NCBI RefSeq assembly: GCF_003931875.1
Contig: NZ_CP034245.1
Span: 1,736,001-1,800,000, forward strand
Length of the DNA stretch: 64,000 nucleotides
Direction of reading: 5' to 3'
From: Microbacterium sp. 10M-3C3
GTDB taxonomy: Bacteria > Actinomycetota > Actinomycetes > Actinomycetales > Microbacteriaceae
Shown here: in pieces, positions 51,971 to 61,784 of the stretch
Numbering within the stretch: the stretch's first letter is position 1
Layout of the letters: each line of letters opens with the position of its first letter
Program-made: the position numbers and the translations under genes
Notes under the pieces: model-generated
Databases searched by the model: none
Told to the model about the DNA's origin: nothing
Seen by the model: only the letters and a program-made list of their open reading frames with translations

Positions 51971-53140
51971 ATGAAGAAGTTCGTTGTGGCCATCGCCACC
52001 CTCGTCGCAATGCTCCCCATGAGCCTGGTCGGCGTGGGTCTGCTCGTGTCGCCCGCGGTATTCGCCGCATGTCTCTCGTCAAGCTCGCTCGTTGTCGGGC
52101 CGATCCCGGAGTCGCTCACAGCCACGACGCACGCGGGCGAGACCGTGACCCTCAACCATGAGCAGCTAACCCATGCAGCCACCATCATCACGGTCGGCGC
52201 GCAGACCGAGGGTGTTGGTCGCGCTGGCATCGTCATCGCGCTCATGGCCGCACTCACCGAGTCGCGGCTACGGATGCTTGCAAACTCGGCGGCGATTCCA
52301 GAGTCGAGCGATTTCCCGAACGACGGAGAGGGCAGCGATCACGACTCTCTTGGCATATTCCAGATGCGGCCGAGCGCAGGATGGGGCACCGTCGCGGAGC
52401 TGATGAACGCGACCTACCAATCGCGCGCCTTCTACGGAGGTTCGAGCGGGCCGAACTACCCATCACCGCGCGGCCTGCTAGACATACCCGACTGGCAGCA
52501 CCTCGACCCTGGCGAGGCAGCGCAAGCGGTCGAGGTCTCGGCATATCCCGACCGCTACCAGAACTACCAGCCGGTCGCCGAGGCGATCCTCGCTGCACTC
52601 ACGCGCCGCGCCGAAACCACGCCGGGCGGTACGCCGATCGGCAACGTACCCGAGACGACTGCCATCGTCTTCCCACTCCCGAGCGGGACGTGGGTGAACA
52701 GCAGCGACTTCGGGTGGCGCGAAGACCCCTTCACCGGTGAGCGAGCGTTCCACTCAGGAACGGACCGGGCTGCCGACGACGGCACGCCTATCCTCGCGCT
52801 CGCCGATGGCGTGGTCAGCTTCGCCGGGCCGTCGGGTGGCTACGGCAACCTCATCATCATCGAGCACACCATCAATGGACAGCGCATCGCCTCCGCCTAC
52901 GCCCACATGTGGCAGAGCGGCGTCCTCGTCAGCGTCGGGGATCGCGTCGTTGCCGGGCAGCACATCGGCAACGTCGGTTCGGCGGGCAGGTCGACCGGAG
53001 CCCATCTGCATTTCGAGATCCGGCCAGGCGGGTCGAACGCAGCGGCGGTCGATGCCGAGCCGTGGCTTGCCGCCCACGGAGTTCAGAACCTCGATGCCGC
53101 AAGCACCGCGGCGCTCTGCTCAGCACAGATGGCCGCATGA
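51971..53140 (+). CDS. Secreted lytic transglycosylase-like plus M23 peptidase
   Basis: A 389-residue exported cell-wall hydrolase for the transfer machine. A signal peptide (MKKFVVAIATLVAMLPMSLV..., cleavage near VFAA) is followed by a lysozyme-like domain (GIVIALMAALTESRL, with Glu in TESR, and SLGIFQMRPSAGWGT). The C-terminal M23 domain has zinc ligands in HSGTDRA (about residue 260) and HLHFEI (about 345). Such two-domain enzymes open peptidoglycan locally (compare VirB1, TcpG). A TTG start at 51956 would add five residues. Confidence 0.9.
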   Translation: MKKFVVAIATLVAMLPMSLVGVGLLVSPAVFAACLSSSSLVVGPIPESLTATTHAGETVTLNHEQLTHAATIITVGAQTEGVGRAGIVIALMAALTESRLRMLANSAAIPESSDFPNDGEGSDHDSLGIFQMRPSAGWGTVAELMNATYQSRAFYGGSSGPNYPSPRGLLDIPDWQHLDPGEAAQAVEVSAYPDRYQNYQPVAEAILAALTRRAETTPGGTPIGNVPETTAIVFPLPSGTWVNSSDFGWREDPFTGERAFHSGTDRAADDGTPILALADGVVSFAGPSGGYGNLIIIEHTINGQRIASAYAHMWQSGVLVSVGDRVVAGQHIGNVGSAGRSTGAHLHFEIRPGGSNAAAVDAEPWLAAHGVQNLDAASTAALCSAQMAA

Positions 53141-53141
53141 C

Positions 53142-53408
53142 ATGGACATATTCCCCGACTTCGGAGCCGTCGGCGGTCAGGCAGAACTGCGCGCCATCGT
53201 TGGCGCGCTGCTGACCATCGTGCTCATCCTCGCCGTGCTCATGCTCGTCATCTGCGCCGCAGTGTGGGCGATCTCGTCGGCGAACGGCAACATCACTTCG
53301 GCTGTCCGCGCGCGCACCGGATTCCTCGTCTCCGTCGGAGCTGCCGCACTCGCCGGCCTCGGCGTCACCTGGGTCAACTTCCTGCTCGGCGTCGGCGCGA
53401 GCATCTGA
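53142..53408 (+). CDS. Small two-helix membrane protein, DUF6112-like (copy 1)
   Basis: An 88-residue protein, MDIFPDFGAVGGQAELR then two membrane helices (VGALLTIVLILAVLMLVICA and VSVGAAALAGLGVTWVNFLLG). Size, topology and position before trbL suggest a VirB2/TrbC-like pilin subunit; the DUF6112 name is from memory. It starts one base after the M23 gene stop. A paralogue follows at 53480. Confidence 0.75.
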   Translation: MDIFPDFGAVGGQAELRAIVGALLTIVLILAVLMLVICAAVWAISSANGNITSAVRARTGFLVSVGAAALAGLGVTWVNFLLGVGASI

Positions 53409-53479
53409 CGCCAGTCCAACCGGAACAGCGTGCGCACCTACCGGGTAAAGGCGTCCCTCGCCTGCTGAAGGAGCACACA

Positions 53480-53749
53480 GTGATCGACATCGACCCCAAT
53501 ACCGACGGGTTGCCCGGCATCGAGCAGCTCCGCGTCATCGTCGGCGCGGCCATGACGGTGGGGCTCATCCTCGCCGTCCTCGCCCTCATCATCTCGGCCG
53601 TGGTCTGGGGCTACGGGGCGAACAGCTCGAATCCGCACCTCGCCAGCCGTGGCAAGGTCGGCGTGCTCGTCTCGTGCGGCGCGGCCATCATCTGCGGGGC
53701 ATCCGTCACCCTGGTCAACTTCTTCTGGAACGTCGGCCAGTCGGTCTAG
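53480..53749 (+). CDS. Small two-helix membrane protein, DUF6112-like (copy 2)
   Basis: An 89-residue paralogue of the preceding gene: MIDIDPNTDGLPGIEQLR, then helices VGAAMTVGLILAVLALIISA and VSCGAAIICGASVTLVNFFW. GTG start with AAGGAG eight bases upstream. Two different pilin-like subunits in tandem could mean a mixed surface structure or one pilin and one membrane adaptor. Confidence 0.75.
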   Translation: MIDIDPNTDGLPGIEQLRVIVGAAMTVGLILAVLALIISAVVWGYGANSSNPHLASRGKVGVLVSCGAAIICGASVTLVNFFWNVGQSV

Positions 53750-53767
53750 CACCACGACCGAGTTGAG

Positions 53768-55057
53768 ATGGCTGAGCCGATGAGTGTTTGTGATGTGCCC
53801 GTCATTGCGTCAGTGTGCGATGCCGTGGGTGAGGGAACCGCGTCGCTCATCTCCGCGCCGTTCGACTGGCTTGCGCAGGCAATGGGGCAGGCCGCCGCCT
53901 GGCTGTTCGAGAGCGTGTGGACGGTGTTCGACTCGACCACGCTCGTCGACGTGACCGGAAGCCAGTACGTCTCGGTCTACAACGTGCTGTTCGGGGTGGC
54001 GATCTTCGTCATGCTCGTCTTCTTCTGCCTCCAGCTCATCACCGGGCTCGTGCATCGAGATCCGATGGCACTGTCGCGCGCGGGCGTGGGACTCGCCAAG
54101 TCGGTGCTCGGATCGTTCGTCGCCATCACCCTCACCGCAACCCTGTTGGAGGTCACCGATCAGCTCACCATCGGCATCGTGCAGGCGACGGGCAACACGA
54201 TGGAGGGCATCGGCGACCGCATGGCCCTGCTCGCCGCTGGGCTGACGACGATCAACATCGCCTCGCCCGGCGTCGGTGCGATCATCACGATCTTCCTTGC
54301 CGGGCTCGGCATCGCGGGTGCGGGCATCGTGTGGTTCACGCTGCTCATCCGTAAGGCGCTGCTGTTGGTCGCCATTGTCTTCGCGCCCATCGCACTCGCC
54401 GGGTTCACCTGGGATGCCGCGAAGGGTTGGTTCGGACGCTGGGCGGCGTTCGTCGTGGCGCTCATCTTCTCGAAGCTCGTCATCGTCGTCGTGTTCCTCG
54501 TCGCCATTGGGCAGATCAGCGCGCCCATCGACCTCGACCTCGCCTCGATCAGCGACCCAATCTCGGGCGTCGTGCTGATGTTCATCGCCGCGTTCGCGCC
54601 ATACCTGACCTACAAGTTCATCTCGTTCGTGGGCTTCGACATGTACCACGCGATGTCGAGCGAGCAGGAAGCGAAGTCGGCCCTCAACCGACCCGTCCCG
54701 CTGCCGGTCAAGGCTCAGCCGAACGCGGCAAAGTCCGTCCTCGGAGGGCAAAGCGGCGCGAGAGGCGGGACTCCTCCCGCGCCGAGCACAGCTCCCGCTG
54801 CAAGTGGCGCAGCAGGCGGCGCTGCGGGCGCAGGTGGCGGGGCGGCCGCTTCCGGTGGCGGGGCGGCGGCGTCGGGGGGCGCGGCAGGTGCCGGGGCAGC
54901 AGCGGCCGGGCCTGCGGCAGCAGCCGTCGTCGGGGCGCAGGTTGTCAAAGCCGCAGCGACGACTGGCCCGAAAGTCGGTGCCGCGGTCGGCGGCGCAGCA
55001 GCCGGGCACGCAGAGACATCAACGCCGCCGATACCCGTGGCACCGAGGAGGGGGTAG
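53768..55057 (+). CDS. TrbL/VirB6-like conjugal transfer membrane protein
   Basis: A 429-residue polytopic membrane protein. A short N-terminus with two cysteines (VCDVPVIASVCDAV), about six helices in residues 60-290 and a long Ala/Gly-rich disordered tail (about 330-420). This is the TrbL/VirB6 pattern: the inner-membrane channel of type IV secretion. The low-complexity tail differs from most TrbL proteins. The next gene begins four bases on. Confidence 0.88.
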   Translation: MAEPMSVCDVPVIASVCDAVGEGTASLISAPFDWLAQAMGQAAAWLFESVWTVFDSTTLVDVTGSQYVSVYNVLFGVAIFVMLVFFCLQLITGLVHRDPMALSRAGVGLAKSVLGSFVAITLTATLLEVTDQLTIGIVQATGNTMEGIGDRMALLAAGLTTINIASPGVGAIITIFLAGLGIAGAGIVWFTLLIRKALLLVAIVFAPIALAGFTWDAAKGWFGRWAAFVVALIFSKLVIVVVFLVAIGQISAPIDLDLASISDPISGVVLMFIAAFAPYLTYKFISFVGFDMYHAMSSEQEAKSALNRPVPLPVKAQPNAAKSVLGGQSGARGGTPPAPSTAPAASGAAGGAAGAGGGAAASGGGAAASGGAAGAGAAAAGPAAAAVVGAQVVKAAATTGPKVGAAVGGAAAGHAETSTPPIPVAPRRG

Positions 55058-55060
55058 AAC

Positions 55061-56527
55061 ATGGCCACCCCGCACCCTCCGGCTCCCGAGCAGCAGCTCT
55101 CCCCCGTGCAGTTCTCCCGACTCGCGCATCGTGGCATCCTGCTCGGACTGTCGATCTCACAGTTGATCGTGCTGGGCATCGGCGTGGTCACGGTCGTCGC
55201 CACGATCTACACGGGCGGTGGCATGGGGCTGGTCTGGACATCTCCGATCTGGCTCAGCTGTCTGCTGCTCGCGGTCGTCCCCGTGGGCGGGCGCAAGCTC
55301 GTGGACTGGCTGCCGATCGTGTCGCGCTGGATGTGGCGGAGCACCGCTGGGCAGTTGATCTTCCGCCGCCGTGTCATCAAGCCGCGTCCCGTCGGCACGC
55401 TCGCGCTCCCCGGCGATGCGACCGCGCTGCGCGAATGGGTCGATCCCGAGACGGGCGCGGCGATGGTGCACGACCCCCACGCTCAGACTCTGACCGCGGT
55501 GCTGGGGGTGACGCACCCGGCGTTCGTGCTGCTCGATCCGGGCGAGCAGGAGCGGCGGATCAACGGCTGGGGTCGGGTGCTCGCTACCGCGTGCCGCTCA
55601 GGCCGGATCGCCCGGCTCCAGGTCTGCGAGCGGACGCTGCCGGACTCAGGCACGGGGCTCGCCGAATGGTGGGCCAGGCACGGCACCGACGACGATTCCT
55701 GGCCTGCGACCACCTACCGGGAGCTGATCGAGCGTGCTGGGCCGACCGGCGAGCGCCATGCGACGACCATCTCGATTGCGCTCGATATGAACGCCTCGGG
55801 ACGACAGATCCGCTCAGCGGGCGGCGGCATCCGTGGAGCTGCCGCCGTGCTGCGTCAGGAGATGACCACGCTCGTCACGGCGCTGCGAGCTGCGGACCTC
55901 GCCACGACCGGCTGGCTCGCGCCCGGCGAAGTCGCTGTCATCCTGCGCTCCGCCTACGACCCGGCTGCCGCGCCCGCGCTGGAGCGGCACGCCGACATCG
56001 GGCGTTCCCTCGCCACCGCGGGGCCGGTCGCGGTGACCGAGAGCTGGGATCGCGTGCGCACCGACTCCGCGCACCACACCGTGCTTTGGCTCTCCGAGTG
56101 GCCGCGCTCGCAGGTGTTCCCCGGATTCCTCGCCCCGCTGCTGCTCACCTCCGGCGTGCAGCGGTCGTTCTCGCTCATCTGCACGCCAGTTCGCGCCGAC
56201 ATCGCGGCCCGCGACCTGCGGAAGAAGAAGGTCGGCCTGCTCTCCGACGCAACCCAACGTGCGAAGATCGGGCAGGTCGAGGACGCCTCGCGCACGGCTG
56301 AGTACCAGGACGTGCTCCAGCAGGAGTCCGACCTCACCGCGGGGCACGGCGTGCTCCGCTACACCGGCCTCATCTCCGTCTCCGCGCCCACGGTCGATGA
56401 GCTGGATGCCGCCGTCGCCGCCATCGAGCAAGCCGCGGTCCAGGCGTCCTGCGAAACGCGCAGACTCGTCGGCCAGCAGGCCACCGCGTTCGCCGTCGCC
56501 GCGATCCCGCTCTGTCGGGACGTGTGA
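55061..56527 (+). CDS. SCO6880-like transfer protein (PrgI/VirB3-type N-terminus)
   Basis: A 488-residue protein with two membrane helices near the N-terminus (LGLSISQLIVLGIGVVTVVA and a second at about 60-78), as in VirB3/PrgI, followed by a large cytosolic part resembling the N-terminal, non-ATPase portion of VirB4 (RYTGLISVSAPTVDELDAAV near the end). In actinobacteria this half is a separate protein called SCO6880 family, and the ATPase half is encoded two genes later. The operon order here agrees. Confidence 0.85.
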   Translation: MATPHPPAPEQQLSPVQFSRLAHRGILLGLSISQLIVLGIGVVTVVATIYTGGGMGLVWTSPIWLSCLLLAVVPVGGRKLVDWLPIVSRWMWRSTAGQLIFRRRVIKPRPVGTLALPGDATALREWVDPETGAAMVHDPHAQTLTAVLGVTHPAFVLLDPGEQERRINGWGRVLATACRSGRIARLQVCERTLPDSGTGLAEWWARHGTDDDSWPATTYRELIERAGPTGERHATTISIALDMNASGRQIRSAGGGIRGAAAVLRQEMTTLVTALRAADLATTGWLAPGEVAVILRSAYDPAAAPALERHADIGRSLATAGPVAVTESWDRVRTDSAHHTVLWLSEWPRSQVFPGFLAPLLLTSGVQRSFSLICTPVRADIAARDLRKKKVGLLSDATQRAKIGQVEDASRTAEYQDVLQQESDLTAGHGVLRYTGLISVSAPTVDELDAAVAAIEQAAVQASCETRRLVGQQATAFAVAAIPLCRDV

Positions 56528-56560
56528 CGCACCCAGCCCTCGACCCCGGAAGGAGTAGCC

Positions 56561-56998
56561 ATGCCAACCTTCAGCAACCCCGTGCAGGACGCCACGGAGA
56601 CCCGCCAGGCGGTGCGGGCGCTCGCTCATGCGAGCCGGGCCTTCGCCGACCCCGAGGACACCTATCAGGTGGTCGGCGAGCTATTAGGGACGCTGCGCTC
56701 CCTGGAGCAAGTGCTGGAGCAGGTCGCGGCGGCGCATGTCCTGCACCAAGACAAGGCGTTCCTCGACAACGGCGACCACGAGGCCGGGGTCGACGAGGCT
56801 TGGGCCGCCGCCAATGCACTGCGCAGGGCCGCAGAACTCGTCCAGTCAGCCGAGACCGCCGTCGATCAGGCGTCGCAGCATTCGAGCTACATCGCGTGGC
56901 ACCCGGCACCTGTCGCCAATCGACCTGAGTTGGACCCGTTCTCCCGCGACCCGTTCGAGGCACTCCCGGTCAGCTCCCGGCGAGGACTATCACTATGA
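56561..56998 (+). CDS. Hypothetical helical protein (145 aa)
   Basis: A 145-residue mostly helical protein, with a likely coiled coil at about 40-105 (LRSLEQVLEQVAAAHVLH, LRRAAELVQSAETAVDQAS). No family recognised. It lies between the two halves of the VirB4 system and overlaps the ATPase gene by four bases, so it is probably a component or chaperone of that complex. GGAAGGAG precedes the ATG. Confidence 0.65.
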   Translation: MPTFSNPVQDATETRQAVRALAHASRAFADPEDTYQVVGELLGTLRSLEQVLEQVAAAHVLHQDKAFLDNGDHEAGVDEAWAAANALRRAAELVQSAETAVDQASQHSSYIAWHPAPVANRPELDPFSRDPFEALPVSSRRGLSL

Positions 56999-58479
56999 GC
57001 CCCGGCGACCGCGAGCGCCTGCACACCACGGTCCTGCTCGACCCGGCAGGCGAGCGCCGCGCCGCGCGGAAGGCGCGACGGCGAGCGGCGAGCAAGATCG
57101 AGACCGCCGACCGCAAGGCTCAGCAGGAGCGGGCGCGGGCAACATGGGAGGCGGAACGCGAGGCAAGGCGGGCGACGACCTACCTGCCACCGTCCGGCGA
57201 GACGCGGCCCGCAGCACTCCGCACGCCCGGCCGTTTCCGGCTGCCGCGCCACCAGGACACAAGCGCGACGCTGGCAGGGGCGTATCCGTTCCTCGCCGAA
57301 GGCGGGCTCGGCTCCGCTGGCGTGTTCGTCGGCCAGGATCTCTACAGCGGGGCGTCGTTCGTCTACGACCCGTGGGTGCTCTACGCGCAGGGCATCATCA
57401 CTGCACCGAACATCGTGCTCGCGGGGATTGTCGGCTCCGGCAAGTCCTCGCTCGCCAAGAGTCTGTATACACGGTCAATCCCATTCGGTCGGAGGGTGTA
57501 CGTCCCCGGCGATCCGAAAGGCGAGCACACGGCCGTCGCTGAGGCGGTCGGCGGCCGGGCGATCATGCTGGGGCACGGGATGTCTACGCGGCTGAATCCC
57601 CTCGATGAGGGGCACCGGCCTTCGGGCCTCAGCGATGCCGAGTGGCAGAGCCAGGTCACCTCCCGACGACGCGACCTGATCGGCGCACTCGCCGAGACCG
57701 TCCTCGACCGCGGCCTCACCCCACTGGAGCACACAGCCGTCGACATCGCGCTCGCCGATGCGGTGCGCTCGGCCGAGGTGCCGATCCTTCCGATGGTGGT
57801 CGACCGCATCCTCGCTCCGAACGCCGAGAACGACGACGGCAGGCTCGCCGAGGACGGCCGACTCGTCGGACACGCGCTGCGGAGACTCGTGGCCGGTGAC
57901 TTGGCGGGATTGTTCGACGGCCCGAGCACCGTGCGCTTCGACCCGTCGCTGCCGATGGTGTCGCTAGACCTGTCGCGGGTGGCGGAGAACTCGACGCTCA
58001 TCTCCGTGCTCATGACGTGTTCGTCGGCGTGGATGGAATCGGCGCTGCTCGACCCGGCGGGCGGCCCGAGGTGGGTCGTTTACGACGAGGCGTGGCGGCT
58101 CATGTCGCATCCGGCGCTGCTGCGCCGGATGGACGCACAGTGGCGGCTCGCGCGGCACTACGGCATCGCCAACCTGCTCATTTTCCACAAGCTCAGCGAC
58201 CTCGACAACGTAGGCGACCAGGGCTCGGCGATGCGTGCGCTCGCCTCGTCGCTGCTCGCCAACGCGGAGACGAGGGTGATCTACCGGCAGGAGAGCGATC
58301 AGCTCGGCGCGACCGCCCAGGCCCTGGGGCTCACCGGAACCGAGCAAGGGCTGCTCCCCGGTCTCGGCACCGGGCAGGGGCTCTGGAGGATCAAGAACCG
58401 CTCGTTCGTCGTCCAGCACCAGCTCCACCCTGCCGAACTTGCGATGTACGAGACAGGTCAGAAGGCCAGAGGAGCGTGA
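56995..58479 (+). CDS. VirB4-like conjugative ATPase
   Basis: A 494-residue ATPase. After a basic N-terminus come Walker A GIVGSGKSSLAKS (about residue 145), DPKGEH, and Walker B WVVYDEAWRLM (about 360), then RQESDQLGATAQALGLT, the VirB4-type sensor region. It energises pilus or channel assembly. With the SCO6880-like protein it makes a split VirB4. Lacks membrane helices. Confidence 0.92.
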   Translation: MSPGDRERLHTTVLLDPAGERRAARKARRRAASKIETADRKAQQERARATWEAEREARRATTYLPPSGETRPAALRTPGRFRLPRHQDTSATLAGAYPFLAEGGLGSAGVFVGQDLYSGASFVYDPWVLYAQGIITAPNIVLAGIVGSGKSSLAKSLYTRSIPFGRRVYVPGDPKGEHTAVAEAVGGRAIMLGHGMSTRLNPLDEGHRPSGLSDAEWQSQVTSRRRDLIGALAETVLDRGLTPLEHTAVDIALADAVRSAEVPILPMVVDRILAPNAENDDGRLAEDGRLVGHALRRLVAGDLAGLFDGPSTVRFDPSLPMVSLDLSRVAENSTLISVLMTCSSAWMESALLDPAGGPRWVVYDEAWRLMSHPALLRRMDAQWRLARHYGIANLLIFHKLSDLDNVGDQGSAMRALASSLLANAETRVIYRQESDQLGATAQALGLTGTEQGLLPGLGTGQGLWRIKNRSFVVQHQLHPAELAMYETGQKARGA

Positions 58480-58480
58480 A

Positions 58481-59071
58481 ATGTCCATCACCCTTTCGCG
58501 GCGACGCCGCGCTCGCTCAGCGAGCGCCGAGCAGGAGGACTCAGCCAACGTGCCGCCCGTGCTGCCGGTCGTGACGATGACCGTGCAGGCGAACGCGACG
58601 CTGCGCGTCGCGGTCGACGGAGAGCCGTTCGGCCCACCGACGTTCGCTCCGCCGTGGCAGCGGCACTCGTTCGCGCAGATCATCAGCGAAGTGATCGAGC
58701 AGCGCCGCTCCCCCGTCCGCGTCGTGGTGCACGAACTCGACGGCACCGTCTACACGGACATCGTGACCGCTCCACTGCACCCTGCATCCCTCGACCAGTC
58801 CCCAGCTGAGCTGCCGCCGGCCTCCGTCGAGCACGACGACCTTGCACCCGACGATGCTGCGCCGCTGCACCCGCTCGCACTCCAGAACGCCGAGGGCTTC
58901 GTGCCGGGCGAGGATGTTGCCGTCGCGGTCATCGTGCGGCACACCGGAGCAGGCCGCGAAGGTGCAGCTCGGGCGTTGATTGAGACGGGTCTGCTCGACC
59001 TCAGCCCCACGCACGAGGTCATCCTGCTCGGCCGCGTATCCGGCACCTGCATCGTCGGGCACCCGGCATGA
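58481..59071 (+). CDS. Hypothetical protein of the transfer operon (196 aa)
   Basis: A 196-residue soluble protein with a basic Arg/Ser-rich start (SITLSRRRRARSASAEQ) and two beta-rich segments (VRVVVHELDGTVYTDIVTA and DVAVAVIVRHTGAG). No named family recognised. It precedes and overlaps the coupling-protein gene, as similar unknowns do in actinobacterial elements. Confidence 0.65.
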   Translation: MSITLSRRRRARSASAEQEDSANVPPVLPVVTMTVQANATLRVAVDGEPFGPPTFAPPWQRHSFAQIISEVIEQRRSPVRVVVHELDGTVYTDIVTAPLHPASLDQSPAELPPASVEHDDLAPDDAAPLHPLALQNAEGFVPGEDVAVAVIVRHTGAGREGAARALIETGLLDLSPTHEVILLGRVSGTCIVGHPA

Positions 59072-60879
59072 CCAGTTCGTCACCGCGAGCCGGGGCGTTC
59101 GGCGACGAGCTGACGAACCTCGCCCTCGGCGCGCTCATCGGTGCGTTGCTGCTGGCCGGTGCGCTGCGCTTGGCCGGGAGCATCGCTGCGTTCGTCACGG
59201 GCGCGCCCCAGCCCGCGGCGGGTCTCGAAGCGGGAGTCGGAGTGGTCTTCCGCGCCGACGACCCCGGCTCGGTACTCGGCTCCGCGTCGCTCAGCCCCGT
59301 CGCCTACTGGATCACCGTCGCACTCCTGCTCGCCGCCATCGGCACCGCGGCGTGGTTCATCTGGCGATGGGTGCGCGAGCTGGGCAAGCGGACCAAGGCC
59401 GACCCGAACCGGATCGAGGGAATCGCCGATGCGCGCGACGTGCAGCGCGCCGCATCCGAACGCGACCTTCTGCGTCGCGCGAAGACGCTGCGCCCCTCGC
59501 TCACGGACCCGAAGCCCGAGCAGGTCGGCTACCTCCTTGGCACCTCGCGCGGCAAGGGCGTGTGGACATCCGTGGAGGACTCGATCCTGCTCATCGGCCC
59601 GCCGAGATCCGGGAAGGGTGCGAACATCGTCATCAACTCCATCCTCGACGCGCCCGGTGCGGTCATCACGACCTCGACCCGGCCGGACAACCTCACGGCG
59701 ACGCTCCGCGCTCGCCAGGCGCGTCGCGGCCCGGTCTCCGTGTTCGATCCCCAGCATCTCGCCGAGGGCGTGCCTGCGGGTCTGCGATGGTCGCCGATTC
59801 GCGGGTGCGAGGTGCCCCTGACTGCGATGATCCGCGGCACAGGTCTCGCCGCGGGAACCGGCCTCTCCGGCCCCTCCGTCGAGAACGGTGGATTCTGGGA
59901 GGGCAAGACGCGCACGGCGCTTCAGGCGCTTCTGCACGCCGCAGCCCTCGACCATCGGCAGCCCGCCGAGCTGTTCCGCTGGACGCTCGACCCCGCGGCT
60001 GCCGCGGATGCCGTCTCCATTCTCGCCTCGCACCCCCAGGCTGCGACCGGATGGGCCGAGTCGCTCGACGGGATGCTGCAATCCGACCCGCGCACGCGAG
60101 ACTCCATCTGGCAGGGCGTCTCGCTCTCTCTCGCCTCCCTCGCCGACCCGCGGGTGTTGGAAGCGGTCAGTCCTAGCGAGGACGAGCAATTCGACCCCGA
60201 GGCGTTCCTGCGCGACTCCGGCACGCTTTACCTGCTTGCGACAGGAGCCGGAGCCGGAGCGTCCTCGTCGCTCGTCGCGGCGTTCATCGAAGATCTCGTG
60301 GAGACGGCCCGGCGCATCGCCGCGCGCTCGCCGGGCGCGCGGCTCGACCCGCCCGTGCTGCTCGCACTCGACGAGATCGGGAACCTCGCGCCTCTGCCTT
60401 CGCTCCCGGTCCTCATGGCAGAGGGCGGCGGCACCGGGCTCACGGTGATGCCCGTGTTCCAGTCGCTCGCCCAGGCGCGAGGTCGTTGGGGCGACGACGC
60501 CGCGACCGCGATGTGGGATGCGAGCATCACCAAGATCGTGCTCGGCGGCGGGACGGACACACGGCACCTCCAGGACATCTCCACACTGATCGGCGAACGC
60601 GACGAGACGACAGACTCCGTGACCGTCGGCGAGCGCGGCTTGCGCTCGAATCAACGCTCGATCCGCCGCGTCCCGATCATGAAGGTCGAAGACATCCGCA
60701 CCCTGCCCCAGGGCACTTCACTCGTGCTGCTGCGCTCTGCGCCGCCGATCATCACGTCCATGCGTTACTGGCTCCATCGGCCGGATGCCGAAACGCTGCT
60801 CGCCCAGCGCGCCGAGGTCGAGGCGATCATGCAGCCGGGCACCGCTGCGGGCGGCGCGCTCGCGCTTCCCGCGGAGTAG
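59068..60879 (+). CDS. VirD4/TraG-type coupling protein
   Basis: A 603-residue type IV coupling ATPase that brings the relaxase-DNA complex to the channel. Two N-terminal membrane helices (about 18-40 and 75-98), Walker A GPPRSGKGAN near residue 178 and Walker B LLALDEIGNLAPLPS near 431, followed by the VFQSLAQARGRWG motif III and KIVLGGGTD. Typical of actinobacterial TraG/TcpA-like proteins. Last gene before the convergent gene at 60884. Confidence 0.93.
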   Translation: MTSSSPRAGAFGDELTNLALGALIGALLLAGALRLAGSIAAFVTGAPQPAAGLEAGVGVVFRADDPGSVLGSASLSPVAYWITVALLLAAIGTAAWFIWRWVRELGKRTKADPNRIEGIADARDVQRAASERDLLRRAKTLRPSLTDPKPEQVGYLLGTSRGKGVWTSVEDSILLIGPPRSGKGANIVINSILDAPGAVITTSTRPDNLTATLRARQARRGPVSVFDPQHLAEGVPAGLRWSPIRGCEVPLTAMIRGTGLAAGTGLSGPSVENGGFWEGKTRTALQALLHAAALDHRQPAELFRWTLDPAAAADAVSILASHPQAATGWAESLDGMLQSDPRTRDSIWQGVSLSLASLADPRVLEAVSPSEDEQFDPEAFLRDSGTLYLLATGAGAGASSSLVAAFIEDLVETARRIAARSPGARLDPPVLLALDEIGNLAPLPSLPVLMAEGGGTGLTVMPVFQSLAQARGRWGDDAATAMWDASITKIVLGGGTDTRHLQDISTLIGERDETTDSVTVGERGLRSNQRSIRRVPIMKVEDIRTLPQGTSLVLLRSAPPIITSMRYWLHRPDAETLLAQRAEVEAIMQPGTAAGGALALPAE

Positions 60880-60883
60880 CGGG

Positions 60884-61693
60884 TCAGGCGGGAACGAGGT
60901 CGCCCTGCCCGTCTTCGTCGGGGAACCTGCGGCCTTCCGTGAGATGGAGTGCGTCCCTCACTGTCTGGCTGCGCAGCGGCACATACTCACCGTCGAGAAC
61001 GCCACCGCCCCCGAACATGCGCATGAACTCGGCCGAGGCACGCTCGTCCAGGAGGGTGGGGTTCGCCTCCAGCATCCGGTTCATGTTCTCGATGACTTCG
61101 GGCGATGAAAGTTGCTCCAGGGCTCGGTGCAGCTCGGGCAGCTCCGCTTGATCGTCAAGTCGCACGTTGGAGAGGATTCGCCGCTGCTCCGCGATGAACG
61201 CTGACGCCGCGAGCATCGCCAACAGGCGCTGCTGTGCCTCCTCGCTGCTCATCCCGATGCGGGTGTCGTCGATGGCGAGTTCGATTGCGGTCGAGATGTC
61301 GGCGGGTTCAGCCTTCGACAGCGCGGTAAGCGCGAGCGCCGCAGACTCGTCGCGGGCAGGTACGACCTTCGGCTTTCGGGCAACGAGCTTCTTGAGTCCT
61401 GGCCACGCCGTATCCAGCCACCATCGCTTCACATGAGGAGCTGCCGCGATCGCAATCGCAACCAGCGCCGCTCCCAGGAGCACGCCGAGTTCCTCAGCAC
61501 GGCGGCGATCCTCGTCGCTCAACCCCTGCGGCTCGGAGTCCGGCTCGTATTCGTACTCATCGTCGGGGATGAAAGTCGCATGGGTCTCGACTCGACCTTC
61601 GTCGTTGTAGAGGTTCTGACTGAGCCCCCCGTCGTTCTTGCGCCCCGGTGTGAAGTCGTCGTCGTAGACGTACTTGCCCCGGATCTCAGCCAT
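60884..61693 (-). CDS. Hypothetical single-helix membrane protein, opposite strand
   Basis: A 269-residue protein on the minus strand, interrupting the plus-strand operon. N-terminus GKYVYDDDFTPGRKNDGGLSQ, then acidic residues, one membrane helix (LGVLLGAALVAIAIAAAPHV) and a helical cytosolic domain. The N-terminal motif recurs in actinobacterial proteins of unknown function (from memory). It converges on the coupling-protein gene with four bases between stops. The ATG at MAEIRGKYVY is preferred; upstream residues look spurious. Confidence 0.7.
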   Translation of the reverse strand: MAEIRGKYVYDDDFTPGRKNDGGLSQNLYNDEGRVETHATFIPDDEYEYEPDSEPQGLSDEDRRRAEELGVLLGAALVAIAIAAAPHVKRWWLDTAWPGLKKLVARKPKVVPARDESAALALTALSKAEPADISTAIELAIDDTRIGMSSEEAQQRLLAMLAASAFIAEQRRILSNVRLDDQAELPELHRALEQLSSPEVIENMNRMLEANPTLLDERASAEFMRMFGGGGVLDGEYVPLRSQTVRDALHLTEGRRFPDEDGQGDLVPA

Positions 61694-61784
61694 GCCATCA
61701 CAGTAGTCGGGGGCGCGGACGGTCGAGCCTGCGCACCTATCGGGTAGCAGTCCTCTCTCGGCAGGAGAAGTTAGGAGCATCCCG

